Shown piece by piece: positions 1-8,386 of a stretch of 34,527 nt of DNA (positions are counted from its first letter, which is position 1; the number at the start of each line of letters is the position of its first letter). Location: positions 1 through 34,527 of the forward strand of contig JANOKS010000121.1 in assembly GCA_031419455.1 (NCBI GenBank). Direction: 5' to 3'. This stretch comes from UBA7672 sp031419455. GTDB lineage: Bacteria > Pseudomonadota > Alphaproteobacteria > Caulobacterales > Hyphomonadaceae. The position numbers were made by a program, and so were the translations under genes. A model generated the notes under the pieces. It made no database searches, had not been told where the DNA came from, and was given only the letters and a program-made list of their open reading frames with translations.

Positions 1-135
1 GAAATCCGTCGCATCGCAACGCGCCTCGCGCATCGCCGCATCGAACCTGCCCACATCATCGCATGGTCAGCCTGGCGACGCGCCCATCAAGCCGCAGCCC
101 GACAAGCCCACATCAAGACAAGACTGCAACTGTAG
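1..135 (+). CDS. C-terminal tail of a DDE-type transposase (cut by window edge)
   Basis: Frame 1 is open from the first base to a TAG at 133-135 and encodes 44 residues. The tail is rich in Arg, His and Ala and contains WSAWRRAHQAAARQAH, which resembles the C-terminus of several insertion-sequence transposases (IS701/IS4-like from memory). Only the end of the gene is visible, so the family is uncertain. It runs tail-to-tail into the next gene, whose stop codon lies 8 bases away, so the insertion-sequence end must lie very close to 143. The reading frame rests on the amino-acid pattern alone. Confidence 0.5.
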   Translation, partial: EIRRIATRLAHRRIEPAHIIAWSAWRRAHQAAARQAHIKTRLQL

Positions 136-142
136 TGCTAGA

Positions 143-961
143 CTAGTTCTTCTTGTAACGGATCAGCCACTGGTCGGTCTTGCCCTGGATCGACGGGTCG
201 AAGACGCCCTTGGTGTGATCGTCGGCCGGATTGGCGAGGAGCTGGCTTTCCTCGTCCTGCGTGAAGCCGGCGGCCAGGATCATCGGCTTGACGATCGCGG
301 CGTCGATGCGGTGCAGGTCGTTGCCGGTCGTGTCCGGTGAACCGGCCACGGCGTGGTGGTCCATCACGACGAGATAGCCGCCGGGCTTGAGCACGCGTGC
401 GATGTCAGCGAAGGCGGCGGCGGGCGCACCCATGGGGGCGTTTCCGCAGGCAGCCTTGCACCACATTTCATGCGGGCCCTGGAACCAGGTGACGACGTCG
501 ACGGAAGCATCAGGCGCTTCGAGCTTGTCGAACGGCGTCCACGAGACCGTCACGTTGGCGAGGCGTGCATCCTTGGTGCGGGCGGCGAGGGCGTCCTTGT
601 AGAAGCCTTCGAATTCCTTCGGCGCCTGCATGATGACCTTGCCGGTCGGGCCGACGGCGCGGGACAGGAGCTCGGTGTAGTAACCCGCGCCGGCTTCCAG
701 TTCGAGCACGGTGGCGCCGGTCATGACTTTCGAGAAGGCCATGACTTCGGCGGGCTTGCGCGAGGCGTCCTTCGCGGAATCTCCATCGATACGGCCGGGG
801 GCCGAGACGAACGAGGCGTAGTCAGGCGCGATCGGCGGGGCGGGTTCGGCAACCACTTCCGGCTCGGGAATTTCCGGGACGGGCGTTTCATTGCCGCAAG
901 CGGCGACAAGCGCGAGCGCCAGCGCGGACGCGCCGGCAAGCTTGAGAATTCGAATTGTCAT
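143..961 (-). CDS. Exported SAM-methyltransferase-like lipoprotein
   Basis: The 272-residue product starts with a lipoprotein signal peptide: basic MTIRILK, a hydrophobic stretch, and the lipobox LVAAC with Cys22 as predicted lipidation site. A Pro/Glu-rich linker (about 24-46) follows. From about residue 75 there is a class I SAM-dependent methyltransferase fold, with a motif I-like segment VLELEAGAGYYTELL and a later post-motif segment RVLKPGGYLVVMDHH. This matches predicted exported methyltransferases (COG4798-like, from memory). The substrate is unknown. The ATG is at 959-961 with GGAG-like sequence just upstream. It is divergent from the secreted protein at 1187 across a 225-base gap that must hold both promoters. 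An exported methyltransferase is odd because SAM is not expected in the periplasm, so the fold may have another role. Confidence 0.85.
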   Translation of the reverse strand: MTIRILKLAGASALALALVAACGNETPVPEIPEPEVVAEPAPPIAPDYASFVSAPGRIDGDSAKDASRKPAEVMAFSKVMTGATVLELEAGAGYYTELLSRAVGPTGKVIMQAPKEFEGFYKDALAARTKDARLANVTVSWTPFDKLEAPDASVDVVTWFQGPHEMWCKAACGNAPMGAPAAAFADIARVLKPGGYLVVMDHHAVAGSPDTTGNDLHRIDAAIVKPMILAAGFTQDEESQLLANPADDHTKGVFDPSIQGKTDQWLIRYKKN

Positions 962-1186
962 GGTGCTCTCCTATGCGGCCGTTGCCGCAAAGCTTAGCTG
1001 CAGATGCCGCAAAAACGGGCTCCGTTTCAAGTGACCAATGAAAAAGGTTGATCAAATCAGCAATTCGGAAGGTCCACAGAATCAGTCTTTGCCCGTCAAG
1101 GAAGGCTTCCGTAATGGCCGATAAGGAGTAAGTTCCCCCGGCGGACAGCGTCACGGAGTTGACGTGTCGATGACAGGAGACGTTTC

Positions 1187-2239
1187 ATGCGGATGGCCGG
1201 ACCGGTTCTTATCGCACTTGCTCTCGCCTTGGCGTCGCCCGCCATGGCGCAGGTTCCCCGCGCCGCGGACGGCAAGCCTGACCTAACCGGCATCTGGACC
1301 AATGCCTCGCTGACGCCGCTGTCGCGCGCTCAGGGCGTGGCCAAGCTGGCGGTCAATGATGCGGAAGCTCAGGCGCTCATTGCCAAGACGGGTCTGGCGG
1401 GCATTGCGGCGGACGATCCGGAATTCCGCGCCAACTATTCAGACCCAAACAAAGGCGCGCCGGAAAAGGGTGGAGCGGACTTCGGCCTCAAGGGCTATGA
1501 CGGGTTCTGGGTCGCGCCGGGCGAAAAGCTGGCGAAGGTGAAGGGCGAGTGGCGCACGTCGAACATCATCGAGCCGGCCAACGGGCAGCTGCCGTACAAG
1601 AATCCGGCCGCTATCATGCAGAAGCAGATGAAGGGCTTCCAGACCTACATGACGGGCAACGCGCCGTATGAGGGTCCTGAAGAACCAACGCTGTCCGAGC
1701 GCTGCCTGATCGGCTTCGGCCAGACGGGCGGGCCGGGCATGCTGAGCGTGCTGTACAACAATAACTACCAGTTTGTGCAGACGCTCGAGCACATGATGAT
1801 CCTGGTCGAGATGGCGCACGACGCGCGCATCGTGCCGATCTTCAGGTCGGCGGACGAGGCGCGTAAGGGCCATCGCCCGAACGCGATCAAGCCATGGCTC
1901 GGGGACACGGTCGGCTGGTGGGAAGGCGACACGTTCGTGATGGAAACCCGCAACGTGAATCCGCTGCAGGCGGATGACATGTCCGTCCAGCTGTCGCCGA
2001 ACGGCGTCGTTACGGAACGCCTGACGCGGACGGGCAAGGAGGACATCTTCTACGCGTTCGAGGTCAACGATCCCGAGACGTACACGCAGCCGTGGAAAGC
2101 CGAGCTGAGCTTCTATCCGTCACCTGCGCTGTACGAGTATGCCTGCCATGAAGGTAATCACGGCATGCTTGGCATCCTCGCTGGCGCGCGCGAACTGGAG
2201 CGCGCAAAGGAAAAGACGTCCGGCAAGCCCACGCGCTAG
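1187..2239 (+). CDS. Secreted protein of unknown function, paralogue A
   Basis: This 350-residue protein has a Sec signal peptide (MRMAGPVLIALALALASPAMA, cleavage predicted before QVPRA). The mature part begins GKPDLTGIWTN, followed by a variable region, then a conserved core: SERCLIGFG, a VEMAHDARIVPIF segment, PWLGDTVGWWEGDTFVMETRN, and near the end YEYACHEGNHG. The mature protein has two cysteines only, Cys173 and Cys320, which suggests a disulfide. I recognise the family as a widespread set of secreted hypothetical proteins (also abundant in Acidobacteria) but know no function. Two longer paralogues lie at 10287 and 11430. An AGGAGA ribosome binding site precedes the ATG, and a strong terminator follows at 2259. 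Confidence 0.85.
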   Translation: MRMAGPVLIALALALASPAMAQVPRAADGKPDLTGIWTNASLTPLSRAQGVAKLAVNDAEAQALIAKTGLAGIAADDPEFRANYSDPNKGAPEKGGADFGLKGYDGFWVAPGEKLAKVKGEWRTSNIIEPANGQLPYKNPAAIMQKQMKGFQTYMTGNAPYEGPEEPTLSERCLIGFGQTGGPGMLSVLYNNNYQFVQTLEHMMILVEMAHDARIVPIFRSADEARKGHRPNAIKPWLGDTVGWWEGDTFVMETRNVNPLQADDMSVQLSPNGVVTERLTRTGKEDIFYAFEVNDPETYTQPWKAELSFYPSPALYEYACHEGNHGMLGILAGARELERAKEKTSGKPTR

Positions 2240-2258
2240 CCGAAGACTGGTGAAGATC

Positions 2259-2292
2259 AAGAGCCGCGCTGGAGGACAGCGCGGCTCTTTTC
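2259..2292 (+). terminator. Rho-independent terminator after paralogue A
   Basis: AAGAGCCGCGCT (2259-2270) and AGCGCGGCTCTT (2278-2289) are perfectly complementary 12-base arms around a 7-base loop, followed by TTTTC. It starts 20 bases after the stop of the gene at 1187 and separates that gene from the DUF1993 gene. Confidence 0.9.
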
Positions 2293-2373
2293 GTTTGCGG
2301 GTTGGCAAGCGGACACGTCGAGCCATAGTTTGGGCGCAGGACCCACATTAGATAAGGTTTGGGGGAAACTTCG

Positions 2374-2895
2374 ATGGCCATCACGCTTTACGACGCAACG
2401 GTTGCAGGGTTCATCCAGACGATGGGTGCGCTGGGCCACCTGCTGAAGCGTGGTCGGGTGCATTGCGAAGAGACCGGCATTGACCTGACCAGTGTGCTGG
2501 AGTCGCGGATCATTCCGAACATGCTCCCTTTCCGCTACCAGGTGCAGGCGGTGATCGGGCATTCGGTTGGTGCGGTGGAGGGGGTGAAAGCCGGCGAGTT
2601 CAAGCCGCCCTACGGCACGCCCACCGCCGACTGGGACGCGCTGCAGGCGGCGGTGGCGGAGGCGCTGGAGAAGCTGAAGAGCTACACCCCTGACGAGGTC
2701 AACGCGCTCGAGCAGAAGGATGTGGTTTTCAATCTGGGGGAACGCCAGATGAAGTTCACGGGTGAAGGGTTCCTGCTGACCTTCTCCGTGCCGAACCTGC
2801 ATTTCCACGCGACGACAGCGTATGACCTGTTGCGCGCGAAGGGCGTGGCCTTGGGCAAAGGGGACTATCTGGGCCGGATCAGGCTGAAGACCTGA
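2374..2895 (+). CDS. DUF1993 family protein
   Basis: The product is 173 residues, starting MAITLYDATVAGFIQTM. The layout fits DUF1993 proteins, all-helical cytosolic proteins related to the DinB/YfiT helical-bundle group: an N-terminal helix, a central LPFRYQVQ-type segment, a GEFKPPYGTPTADW region, and a C-terminal NLHFHATTAYDLLRAKGVALGKGDYLG. No enzymatic activity is established. The ATG at 2374 is preferred over an in-frame TTG at 2359 because GGGGGAA sits 7 bases upstream of the ATG. It follows a strong terminator, so it likely has its own promoter in the short gap at 2293-2360. No catalytic motif is visible. Confidence 0.85.
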   Translation: MAITLYDATVAGFIQTMGALGHLLKRGRVHCEETGIDLTSVLESRIIPNMLPFRYQVQAVIGHSVGAVEGVKAGEFKPPYGTPTADWDALQAAVAEALEKLKSYTPDEVNALEQKDVVFNLGERQMKFTGEGFLLTFSVPNLHFHATTAYDLLRAKGVALGKGDYLGRIRLKT

Positions 2896-3024
2896 TCGCT
2901 GCCTTGTCAGGGGCCTTATCGGGGTGCCCCGGCGGTATTTACGCGGGTTCTGCCGCTCTATAGGACTTGAAGCCTGCCGGACCCCCTATCAGATGTCTGC
3001 ATCGGGGTGGCGTAGAGGGTTCGC

Positions 3025-3729
3025 ATGAGCTGGGTCAAAAAAGTCTTCCCGTTCAATGCGGAGCAGACCGTCAACATCTCCAGCGAGTTTGGGCCGCTGG
3101 TGGCCATGTTCGTGGTCAACGGCATCACGGGCAAGGTCGAGGACGGCACCTGGGCGCTGCTGATCGGCACGGTTGTCGCCATGGTCGCGATGCAGATGGT
3201 GCTGAAACGCCTGCCGATCTTTCCGCTGATCGCATCGGCCGTCACGGTGGTGTTCGGGATCATGACGCTGATCACGGGCGACGCCATGTGGGTGCAGATC
3301 AAGGTCACCATCTTCAACGCGCTTTTCGCACTGTTCCTGTTCGTCGGGCTGGTGATGAAGAAGAACTTCTTCCAGTACATCTTCGAAAAGACGTTCCACT
3401 ACACGCGCGAGGGCTGGGACAAGCTGACCCTGAGTTTTGCGATCTTCTTCATCGTGCTGGCCGGCGCCAACGAGTTTGTCCGCATCACCTTCCATCAGGG
3501 AGTCAACTACAACATCCTCGGGATGACGATGGACGGCGTGAATGTGTGGATCATGTTCAAGATCGCCATCATCATGCCGGCGACCGGCATCTACGCGTGG
3601 GCCATGACGCGGCTGTTGCAGCGCCATCGCCTGCCTGAGCCCGATCGCAAGGACATCGTGGCGACGGCGGTTTCGGGCGTGCCCGTGGCGCACAAGAAAG
3701 CAGCGACGGACGCGACGCCGGCGGGGTGA
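3025..3729 (+). CDS. yciB: Inner-membrane protein YciB / intracellular septation protein A
   Basis: The 234-residue protein has about five or six hydrophobic segments and family hallmarks: FEFGP-like SEFGPLVAMFVV near the N-terminus, PIFPLIASAVTVVFG, ALFALFLFVGL, FFQYIFEKTFHYTREGWDKLT, and a later ANEFVRI segment. YciB/IspZ is an inner-membrane protein linked to cell envelope synthesis and septation through the elongation and division machineries. The C-terminal 40 residues are polar and lie beyond the usual 180-200 residue core. A GAGGG site lies 6 bases before the ATG. It converges with the M14 peptidase gene, with only 19 bases between stop codons. Confidence 0.9.
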   Translation: MSWVKKVFPFNAEQTVNISSEFGPLVAMFVVNGITGKVEDGTWALLIGTVVAMVAMQMVLKRLPIFPLIASAVTVVFGIMTLITGDAMWVQIKVTIFNALFALFLFVGLVMKKNFFQYIFEKTFHYTREGWDKLTLSFAIFFIVLAGANEFVRITFHQGVNYNILGMTMDGVNVWIMFKIAIIMPATGIYAWAMTRLLQRHRLPEPDRKDIVATAVSGVPVAHKKAATDATPAG

Positions 3730-3748
3730 GGCCACTCGCCTCCAGACC

Positions 3749-6421
3749 TTACCGCGGCCCACCCGCATGCGCGGCGCCGCGGAAGATCGCGTTGGCGAGG
3801 AGGACGTTAAGACCGTCGAGATAGGCCCGCACGGTCGGGTTCTGCGTGAACACGATGAGCTGGCCGCGACCTTTAGGCTCCACGACGACGAACGGCTTGA
3901 ACGCCAGCTGTCGTTTCGTTTCTTCCCAGAGATAGCCTGACGCGACGAGTTCGTCCGGGCCTGCGAAGCTGACGACATTGACGCCGTGATCGCGCCTTGC
4001 GGGCGTGTAGATGTCGCTGCCGGACATCAGCACGTTGAGCGACGGCTTGAGGCCGGCGGCGAGCCAGTGATCGGGATCAGGCGTCGCCTTCACAAGCGCG
4101 CCGGGGGAGGCGTCAGGCGATTCCTCCAGCGGCGTTTCCGCAGCAATGAGGGCGTCACGCGTGGTGAGTTCGGTTCCCGGCGCTGTCGCCTTTTCTTCGG
4201 GCTTTTCGGGCTTGTCCTTCCGGAAGGCCGTCTCGCGCCGGATGGAAGCCATCTCCGACTTGGGATCCGAGACGAAACGCGCCGCCTCTCCGATCGCGAT
4301 GAGAACGCCGCCGCGCTGCATCCAGGCGCGCAGGGCAGCCCCGCCATCACCCATTACGCCACCATAGTTGCCGCCCTCGGGCAGGATCACGACGTCGAAC
4401 TGCGAGAGTTCGCCCGAGGACAGGAAGGACGTCCGGATCGGCGTCACGGGGTAGCCGAACTGACGCTCGATCACGAAGCGGAGATTGCCCGCCGCGCTTG
4501 ACCGCGTGGGCGCATCCCACGCTAGCGCGATGCGTGGGGTGAGGTGGGTCACGACCCTTGTGCTGCCAAAGCTTGGACCATCCGTGATCCAGCTGTCGTC
4601 TATGCCGGTGATGCTTGCGCCGGTATCGGCAGCGAGACGCTGCACTTTTGCGGCAAGCCCGTCCGTGCCGGAATTGCGAAAGATCAGCGTGCCGGCCGGA
4701 TAGGAACGGCCTTCATGCGTGAAGGCGAAATCCGAGCTGGACACGGCGATGCCTTCGCGCAGCGCGGAAGCGAGCAGGCGAACGGCGGCGGTCGAGCCCC
4801 ACGGCGCGAGGAAGCCGTAGGTTGCTTCCGGCCGCGACACGGCGCCGGGCAGGGGTGTGTCGGCGGCGAACGGCGACAGTGCTCCGCTGGCATCATCGGC
4901 GCAGCGGTCGGTCGTCACGTTGAACATCAGGGGCAGGGACCAAGCCGTAACGTCGTAGAGTTCGGGCTCGAGGTCCTTGGCGCGGCGGCGCTCCTGCTCG
5001 GCCATGAATTTCGGGTCCAGCGACACCTGCGGTTCGAGCAGCGTGCGCGCGAGGCGCCCTGCGGGCTGCGCAAGTGACACGACGTAGGTTCCGGCTGGGT
5101 ATGTCTTGCGGCAGGCGCGGATGGTGTCGGTTGCGCGGCTTACATCGATGCCTTGGGCGGCGAGCAGCCTCGCGAGGCGATCGGCGGTCGACTGGTCCTG
5201 CTGCGGCGGGATCACATAGCTGCGAACGCTGCCCTTGCGGCCTTCATCGATGGCGGAGGCGCGGTAGGCGTAGAAGTCGCGCAGCATTTTTTCGCGGTTG
5301 GCGGACACCGTCTCCAGCGTTGCGATGGACGAGGTGAAGTGGCGGCGCACCGTATCCTGATAGCTCATGTCCACGCCGTCGGAGCGGCGCGCCAGAAGGC
5401 CTCTTGCGGACGCCTGCTCGTAGGTCGTGCCGATCGAGCCGTGGAACAGCGGCCATGCCGCGCCGTAGCCGGGATAGAAGGCGTCGTACACTTCGCGGGT
5501 GAAATAGGAGAAGCCGAACTGGTCGAACCACCGAGCATTGTTGCGGCCGATCAGCTTCAGCGACTCGCGCTGGGTGGACGTGATGTCGGGGTTATAGGGA
5601 TCCGCTTCGGGCGAGAAGAAGTAGGTCGAGTCCGAGCCCATCTCGTGCAGGTCGACGAAGACGAGCGGAAACCATTTCTGGAAGATCTCCACGCGGCCGC
5701 GCGTCTCGGGCTGGGTCAGTGAAATCCAGTCGCGGTTCATGTCGAAGAGATAGTGATTGGTGCGTCCGCCGGGCCAGGGCTGGTTGCGCTCGGCGGCGAT
5801 GCGGCTTCCGGAGGGAGCCAGTCCCGTGGTGTCGTAAAAGCCGTTCACGAAGCGGTCGCGGCCATCGGGGTTCTGGACGGGATCGATGAAGACCAGCGTG
5901 TTGGCGAGGATGTTCTGGACGGTGGGGTCACTGCTGGCGGCGAGCAGGTGATAGGCCGTCATCATCGCGGCGTCGGAGGAGGAAATCTCGTCGCCATGGA
6001 CGCCGTGGCCTAGCCACACAGAGCCGGGCGCCCGGGCGATGATGGCGTTGGCGGCGGCTTGCGGTGTGCGGCGCGGATCGGCGAGGGCCTTCATGTCGGC
6101 GGAGAAGTTGTCGAGCGCGGCGATGCGCTCGGGCGAACCGATGGCGGCGTAGACCAGCTCTCGGCCTTGCCAGCTCTTTGCGTATGGCGTGACCACGATG
6201 CGTTCTGGCGCTGCCTGCTGAAGGGCGCGGAAATAGCGGATGACATCGGCGGCGGGCGTGATGCGCTCACCGGACGGCTTGCCGAGCACTGACTCGATGG
6301 TGGGGATAGCGGGATCGTAGGTGACGCCGGGCAGGAAGCTCTGCGCGCTGGCCGGGGGCGCGGCCGACAGGCCAAGCACGATGGCGGCAACAGCGGCGGC
6401 GGCGAGACGTTTGAGATTCAT
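3749..6421 (-). CDS. Exported M14-type zinc carboxypeptidase with C-terminal amidotransferase-like domain
   Basis: This 890-residue protein has a signal peptide ending PPASA|QS. The M14 domain shows the zinc-binding H-x-x-E pair as H142-G-D-E145 in GHGVHGDE, NPDGRDR at 184-190, the third zinc ligand His259 in FVDLHEMG, and a probable catalytic Glu335 in GTTYEQ. The C-terminal half (roughly 600-740) carries VVILPEGGNYGG followed by LRAWMQRGGVLIAIG, resembling class I glutamine-amidotransferase-like domains found in large M14 proteins. The predicted site is the periplasm, cleaving C-terminal residues from peptides. It lies 95 bases downstream of the AbgT transporter gene on the same strand, with no obvious terminator between, so the two are probably co-transcribed. 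The exact substrate is unknown. Confidence 0.9.
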   Translation of the reverse strand: MNLKRLAAAAVAAIVLGLSAAPPASAQSFLPGVTYDPAIPTIESVLGKPSGERITPAADVIRYFRALQQAAPERIVVTPYAKSWQGRELVYAAIGSPERIAALDNFSADMKALADPRRTPQAAANAIIARAPGSVWLGHGVHGDEISSSDAAMMTAYHLLAASSDPTVQNILANTLVFIDPVQNPDGRDRFVNGFYDTTGLAPSGSRIAAERNQPWPGGRTNHYLFDMNRDWISLTQPETRGRVEIFQKWFPLVFVDLHEMGSDSTYFFSPEADPYNPDITSTQRESLKLIGRNNARWFDQFGFSYFTREVYDAFYPGYGAAWPLFHGSIGTTYEQASARGLLARRSDGVDMSYQDTVRRHFTSSIATLETVSANREKMLRDFYAYRASAIDEGRKGSVRSYVIPPQQDQSTADRLARLLAAQGIDVSRATDTIRACRKTYPAGTYVVSLAQPAGRLARTLLEPQVSLDPKFMAEQERRRAKDLEPELYDVTAWSLPLMFNVTTDRCADDASGALSPFAADTPLPGAVSRPEATYGFLAPWGSTAAVRLLASALREGIAVSSSDFAFTHEGRSYPAGTLIFRNSGTDGLAAKVQRLAADTGASITGIDDSWITDGPSFGSTRVVTHLTPRIALAWDAPTRSSAAGNLRFVIERQFGYPVTPIRTSFLSSGELSQFDVVILPEGGNYGGVMGDGGAALRAWMQRGGVLIAIGEAARFVSDPKSEMASIRRETAFRKDKPEKPEEKATAPGTELTTRDALIAAETPLEESPDASPGALVKATPDPDHWLAAGLKPSLNVLMSGSDIYTPARRDHGVNVVSFAGPDELVASGYLWEETKRQLAFKPFVVVEPKGRGQLIVFTQNPTVRAYLDGLNVLLANAIFRGAAHAGGPR

Positions 6422-6516
6422 GCAGGGCCCTCTTCTGGGTTCCTACCTAGCGCGAGCGACTGGCCGGAGTCAGCGGCAGTCGCCCCATCGGCGAAAGAAA
6501 CCTGTGGCCCCGCCGC

Positions 6517-8139
6517 CTATTGCGGCAACAACCCGCCCGGCGGCGTGTAGTGCACGCCCGCGCCCGGCCCGAGCGGAAGGTCGAGGAAGACCCAACCCGC
6601 CGTCATGATCATGCCAGCTACCGCGAAGCTGAGCGCATAAGGCAGCATCAACGCCAGCAATGATCCTACGCCGAACGTCTTGTCGTATCGCCGCGCGAAA
6701 ATGAGGATCAGCGGGAAGTAGGACATCAGCGGCGTCATGATGTTGGTGAAGCTGTCGCCCATGCGATAGGCGGCGGTGGTCATTTCCGGCGAGATGCCCA
6801 GCAGCATGAACATTGGCACGACAACAGGCGCGAGCGCGCTCCATTTGGCCGAGGCTGAGCCGATGAAGAGATCGAGGAAGGACGAGAAGGCGAGGACGCT
6901 GATAAGAAGGACGGGGGCAGGCAGGCTGATGGCCTTCAGGACTTCTGCGCCGTTGATGGCCGCGATGGGGCCGAGGCGCGACCAGTTGAACATCGCCACG
7001 AAATGCGCCGCGAACAGCGCGAAGACGATGTACGGCGCCAGCGACCGCACGCCATCGACCATGCGGTCGATCACGTCGCGGGTGTTCTTCACCGCCCCCG
7101 TGGCGACGCCGAATGCGGCCCCACAGGCAAGAAACAGCAGAGCGAACGCGCCGATGAGCGCGCTGTAAAAGGGCTGCAGTTGGGCCGGGCCTTCGGCGGA
7201 TTCGTCGATCAACGGCGTATAACCGGGCCAGAGGGACATAGCGGCGAAGAAGCCGACGACGGCAAGCGCCGCGATGCCGGCCCAGGCGAGGCCGCGCTTT
7301 TCTTCGGTCGTGACGGCCGACTTGGCGAGTTCGGCCTGCAACGCATCGTCGGCCTGCCCACCCCACTTGCCGAGGCGGGGCTCGACCACGCGATCCGTGA
7401 TGAACCAGATGATGGGGGTGAACAGAACGACGATGGCCAGGATGAACCACCAGTTGCCCAGCGGGTTCATGCGCCAGGCGGGCTCGATGATCTGCGCGGC
7501 CTCCTCCGTGAATCCGAACAGCAGGACGTCGAGTTGGCCGGGCGTGATGTTGCCGGCAAATCCACCAGAGACTGCAGCAAAGGCGGCGGCGAGCCCGACC
7601 AGGGGATGGCGGCCGACGGCCGCATAAAGAAGGGCGGCGAGCGGGATGAACACGACGTATGCCGCTTCGGAAGCGTGATGCGAAGTCATGCCGATGATGC
7701 AAACAAGCGGCGTGAGAATCACGCGCGGCGCGTCGCGCAGGCTCGCGCGGATGAGGGCACTGAACAGGCCGACGCGCTCGGCCACGCCGGCGCCGATCAT
7801 CACAAGCAGCGCAAGGCCAAGTGGCGCAAAGCCGGTGAGCGTGCGCGGCATCTCGGTCAGAAGGCGGGACACGTTCACTTCAGAGAACAGGCTCTCGGCG
7901 CGATAGGTGAGCACGCCGTTTTCGAGCGTGGCGTATTGCGGGGCGGTGTCTCCCGGATAGCCAAGCGAAGCGGACCAGCCAAGGGATGCGCCGACGGCGG
8001 ATAGGATCATCAGGAAGCCGATGAGCCAGACAAAGATCATGATCGGGTCGGGCAGGAAGTTGCCGACCTTCTCGACGAAGCCGAGAAAGCCCTTCTGACG
8101 CCGGACTTCCGGCGAAAGGTTCTGGGCGGCGTCGCTCAT
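6517..8139 (-). CDS. AbgT-family transporter
   Basis: The 540-residue polytopic protein matches the AbgT family: an N-terminal cytosolic stretch, then FLGFVEKVGNFLPDPIMIFVWL, multiple transmembrane helices, the SHHASEAAYVVFIPLAA region and IGSASAKWSALAPVVVPM near a re-entrant loop. E. coli AbgT takes up p-aminobenzoyl-glutamate; other members (MtrF, YdaH) export sulfonamides and p-aminobenzoic acid, so direction and substrate are not fixed by sequence. The ATG has AGGAGA 7 bases upstream, and that site lies in a perfect hairpin (see 8144). It is followed by the exported M14 peptidase, hinting at use of aminoacyl or peptide conjugates. Confidence 0.92.
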   Translation of the reverse strand: MSDAAQNLSPEVRRQKGFLGFVEKVGNFLPDPIMIFVWLIGFLMILSAVGASLGWSASLGYPGDTAPQYATLENGVLTYRAESLFSEVNVSRLLTEMPRTLTGFAPLGLALLVMIGAGVAERVGLFSALIRASLRDAPRVILTPLVCIIGMTSHHASEAAYVVFIPLAALLYAAVGRHPLVGLAAAFAAVSGGFAGNITPGQLDVLLFGFTEEAAQIIEPAWRMNPLGNWWFILAIVVLFTPIIWFITDRVVEPRLGKWGGQADDALQAELAKSAVTTEEKRGLAWAGIAALAVVGFFAAMSLWPGYTPLIDESAEGPAQLQPFYSALIGAFALLFLACGAAFGVATGAVKNTRDVIDRMVDGVRSLAPYIVFALFAAHFVAMFNWSRLGPIAAINGAEVLKAISLPAPVLLISVLAFSSFLDLFIGSASAKWSALAPVVVPMFMLLGISPEMTTAAYRMGDSFTNIMTPLMSYFPLILIFARRYDKTFGVGSLLALMLPYALSFAVAGMIMTAGWVFLDLPLGPGAGVHYTPPGGLLPQ

Positions 8140-8143
8140 GCGG

Positions 8144-8170
8144 CGTCTCCTGTTTGCTCAACAGGAGACG
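8144..8170 (-). promoter_or_regulatory. Perfect hairpin sequestering the abgT ribosome binding site
   Basis: The plus strand reads CGTCTCCTGTT (8144-8154), TGCTC, AACAGGAGACG (8160-8170): two perfect 11-base complementary arms with a 5-base loop. On the minus strand the 3' arm contains the AGGAGA ribosome binding site and ends 4 bases before the ATG at 8139. In mRNA this would hide the site. As DNA it is a near-palindromic operator candidate. No T-run follows, so it is not a terminator. Confidence 0.65.
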
Positions 8171-8353
8171 ATGGTCGCCGACCCTGCGTGCCAGCATCAT
8201 GTTGCGCGCAGCAGAGTTTCACAACCCGTGCGCGCATTTTCAGGCGAATGTGGCCGCGATGATCGGATTGCGGGCGCTGGAATGAGCGTTACGTTCAGCC
8301 AGTAGGGCGCATCGAGCGAAGTGAAATGCACGTTTGGGTGCGCATGGTGAGAT

Positions 8354-8380
8354 GGTGCATTTTGCGCTGCTCAATGCACC
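8354..8380 (-). other. Hairpin just after the mcd stop codon, possible terminator
   Basis: GGTGCATT (8354-8361) and AATGCACC (8373-8380) are perfect 8-base complementary arms around an 11-base loop, starting 7 bases after the mcd stop. A third copy of the same core, AAATGCAC at 8324-8331, forms an alternative inverted repeat with GTGCATTT at 8355-8362. No T-tract follows on the minus strand, so this may be a Rho-independent-like stop without U-tract, an mRNA-stabilising hairpin, or a protein site. Confidence 0.4.
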
Positions 8381-8386
8381 TACGTC

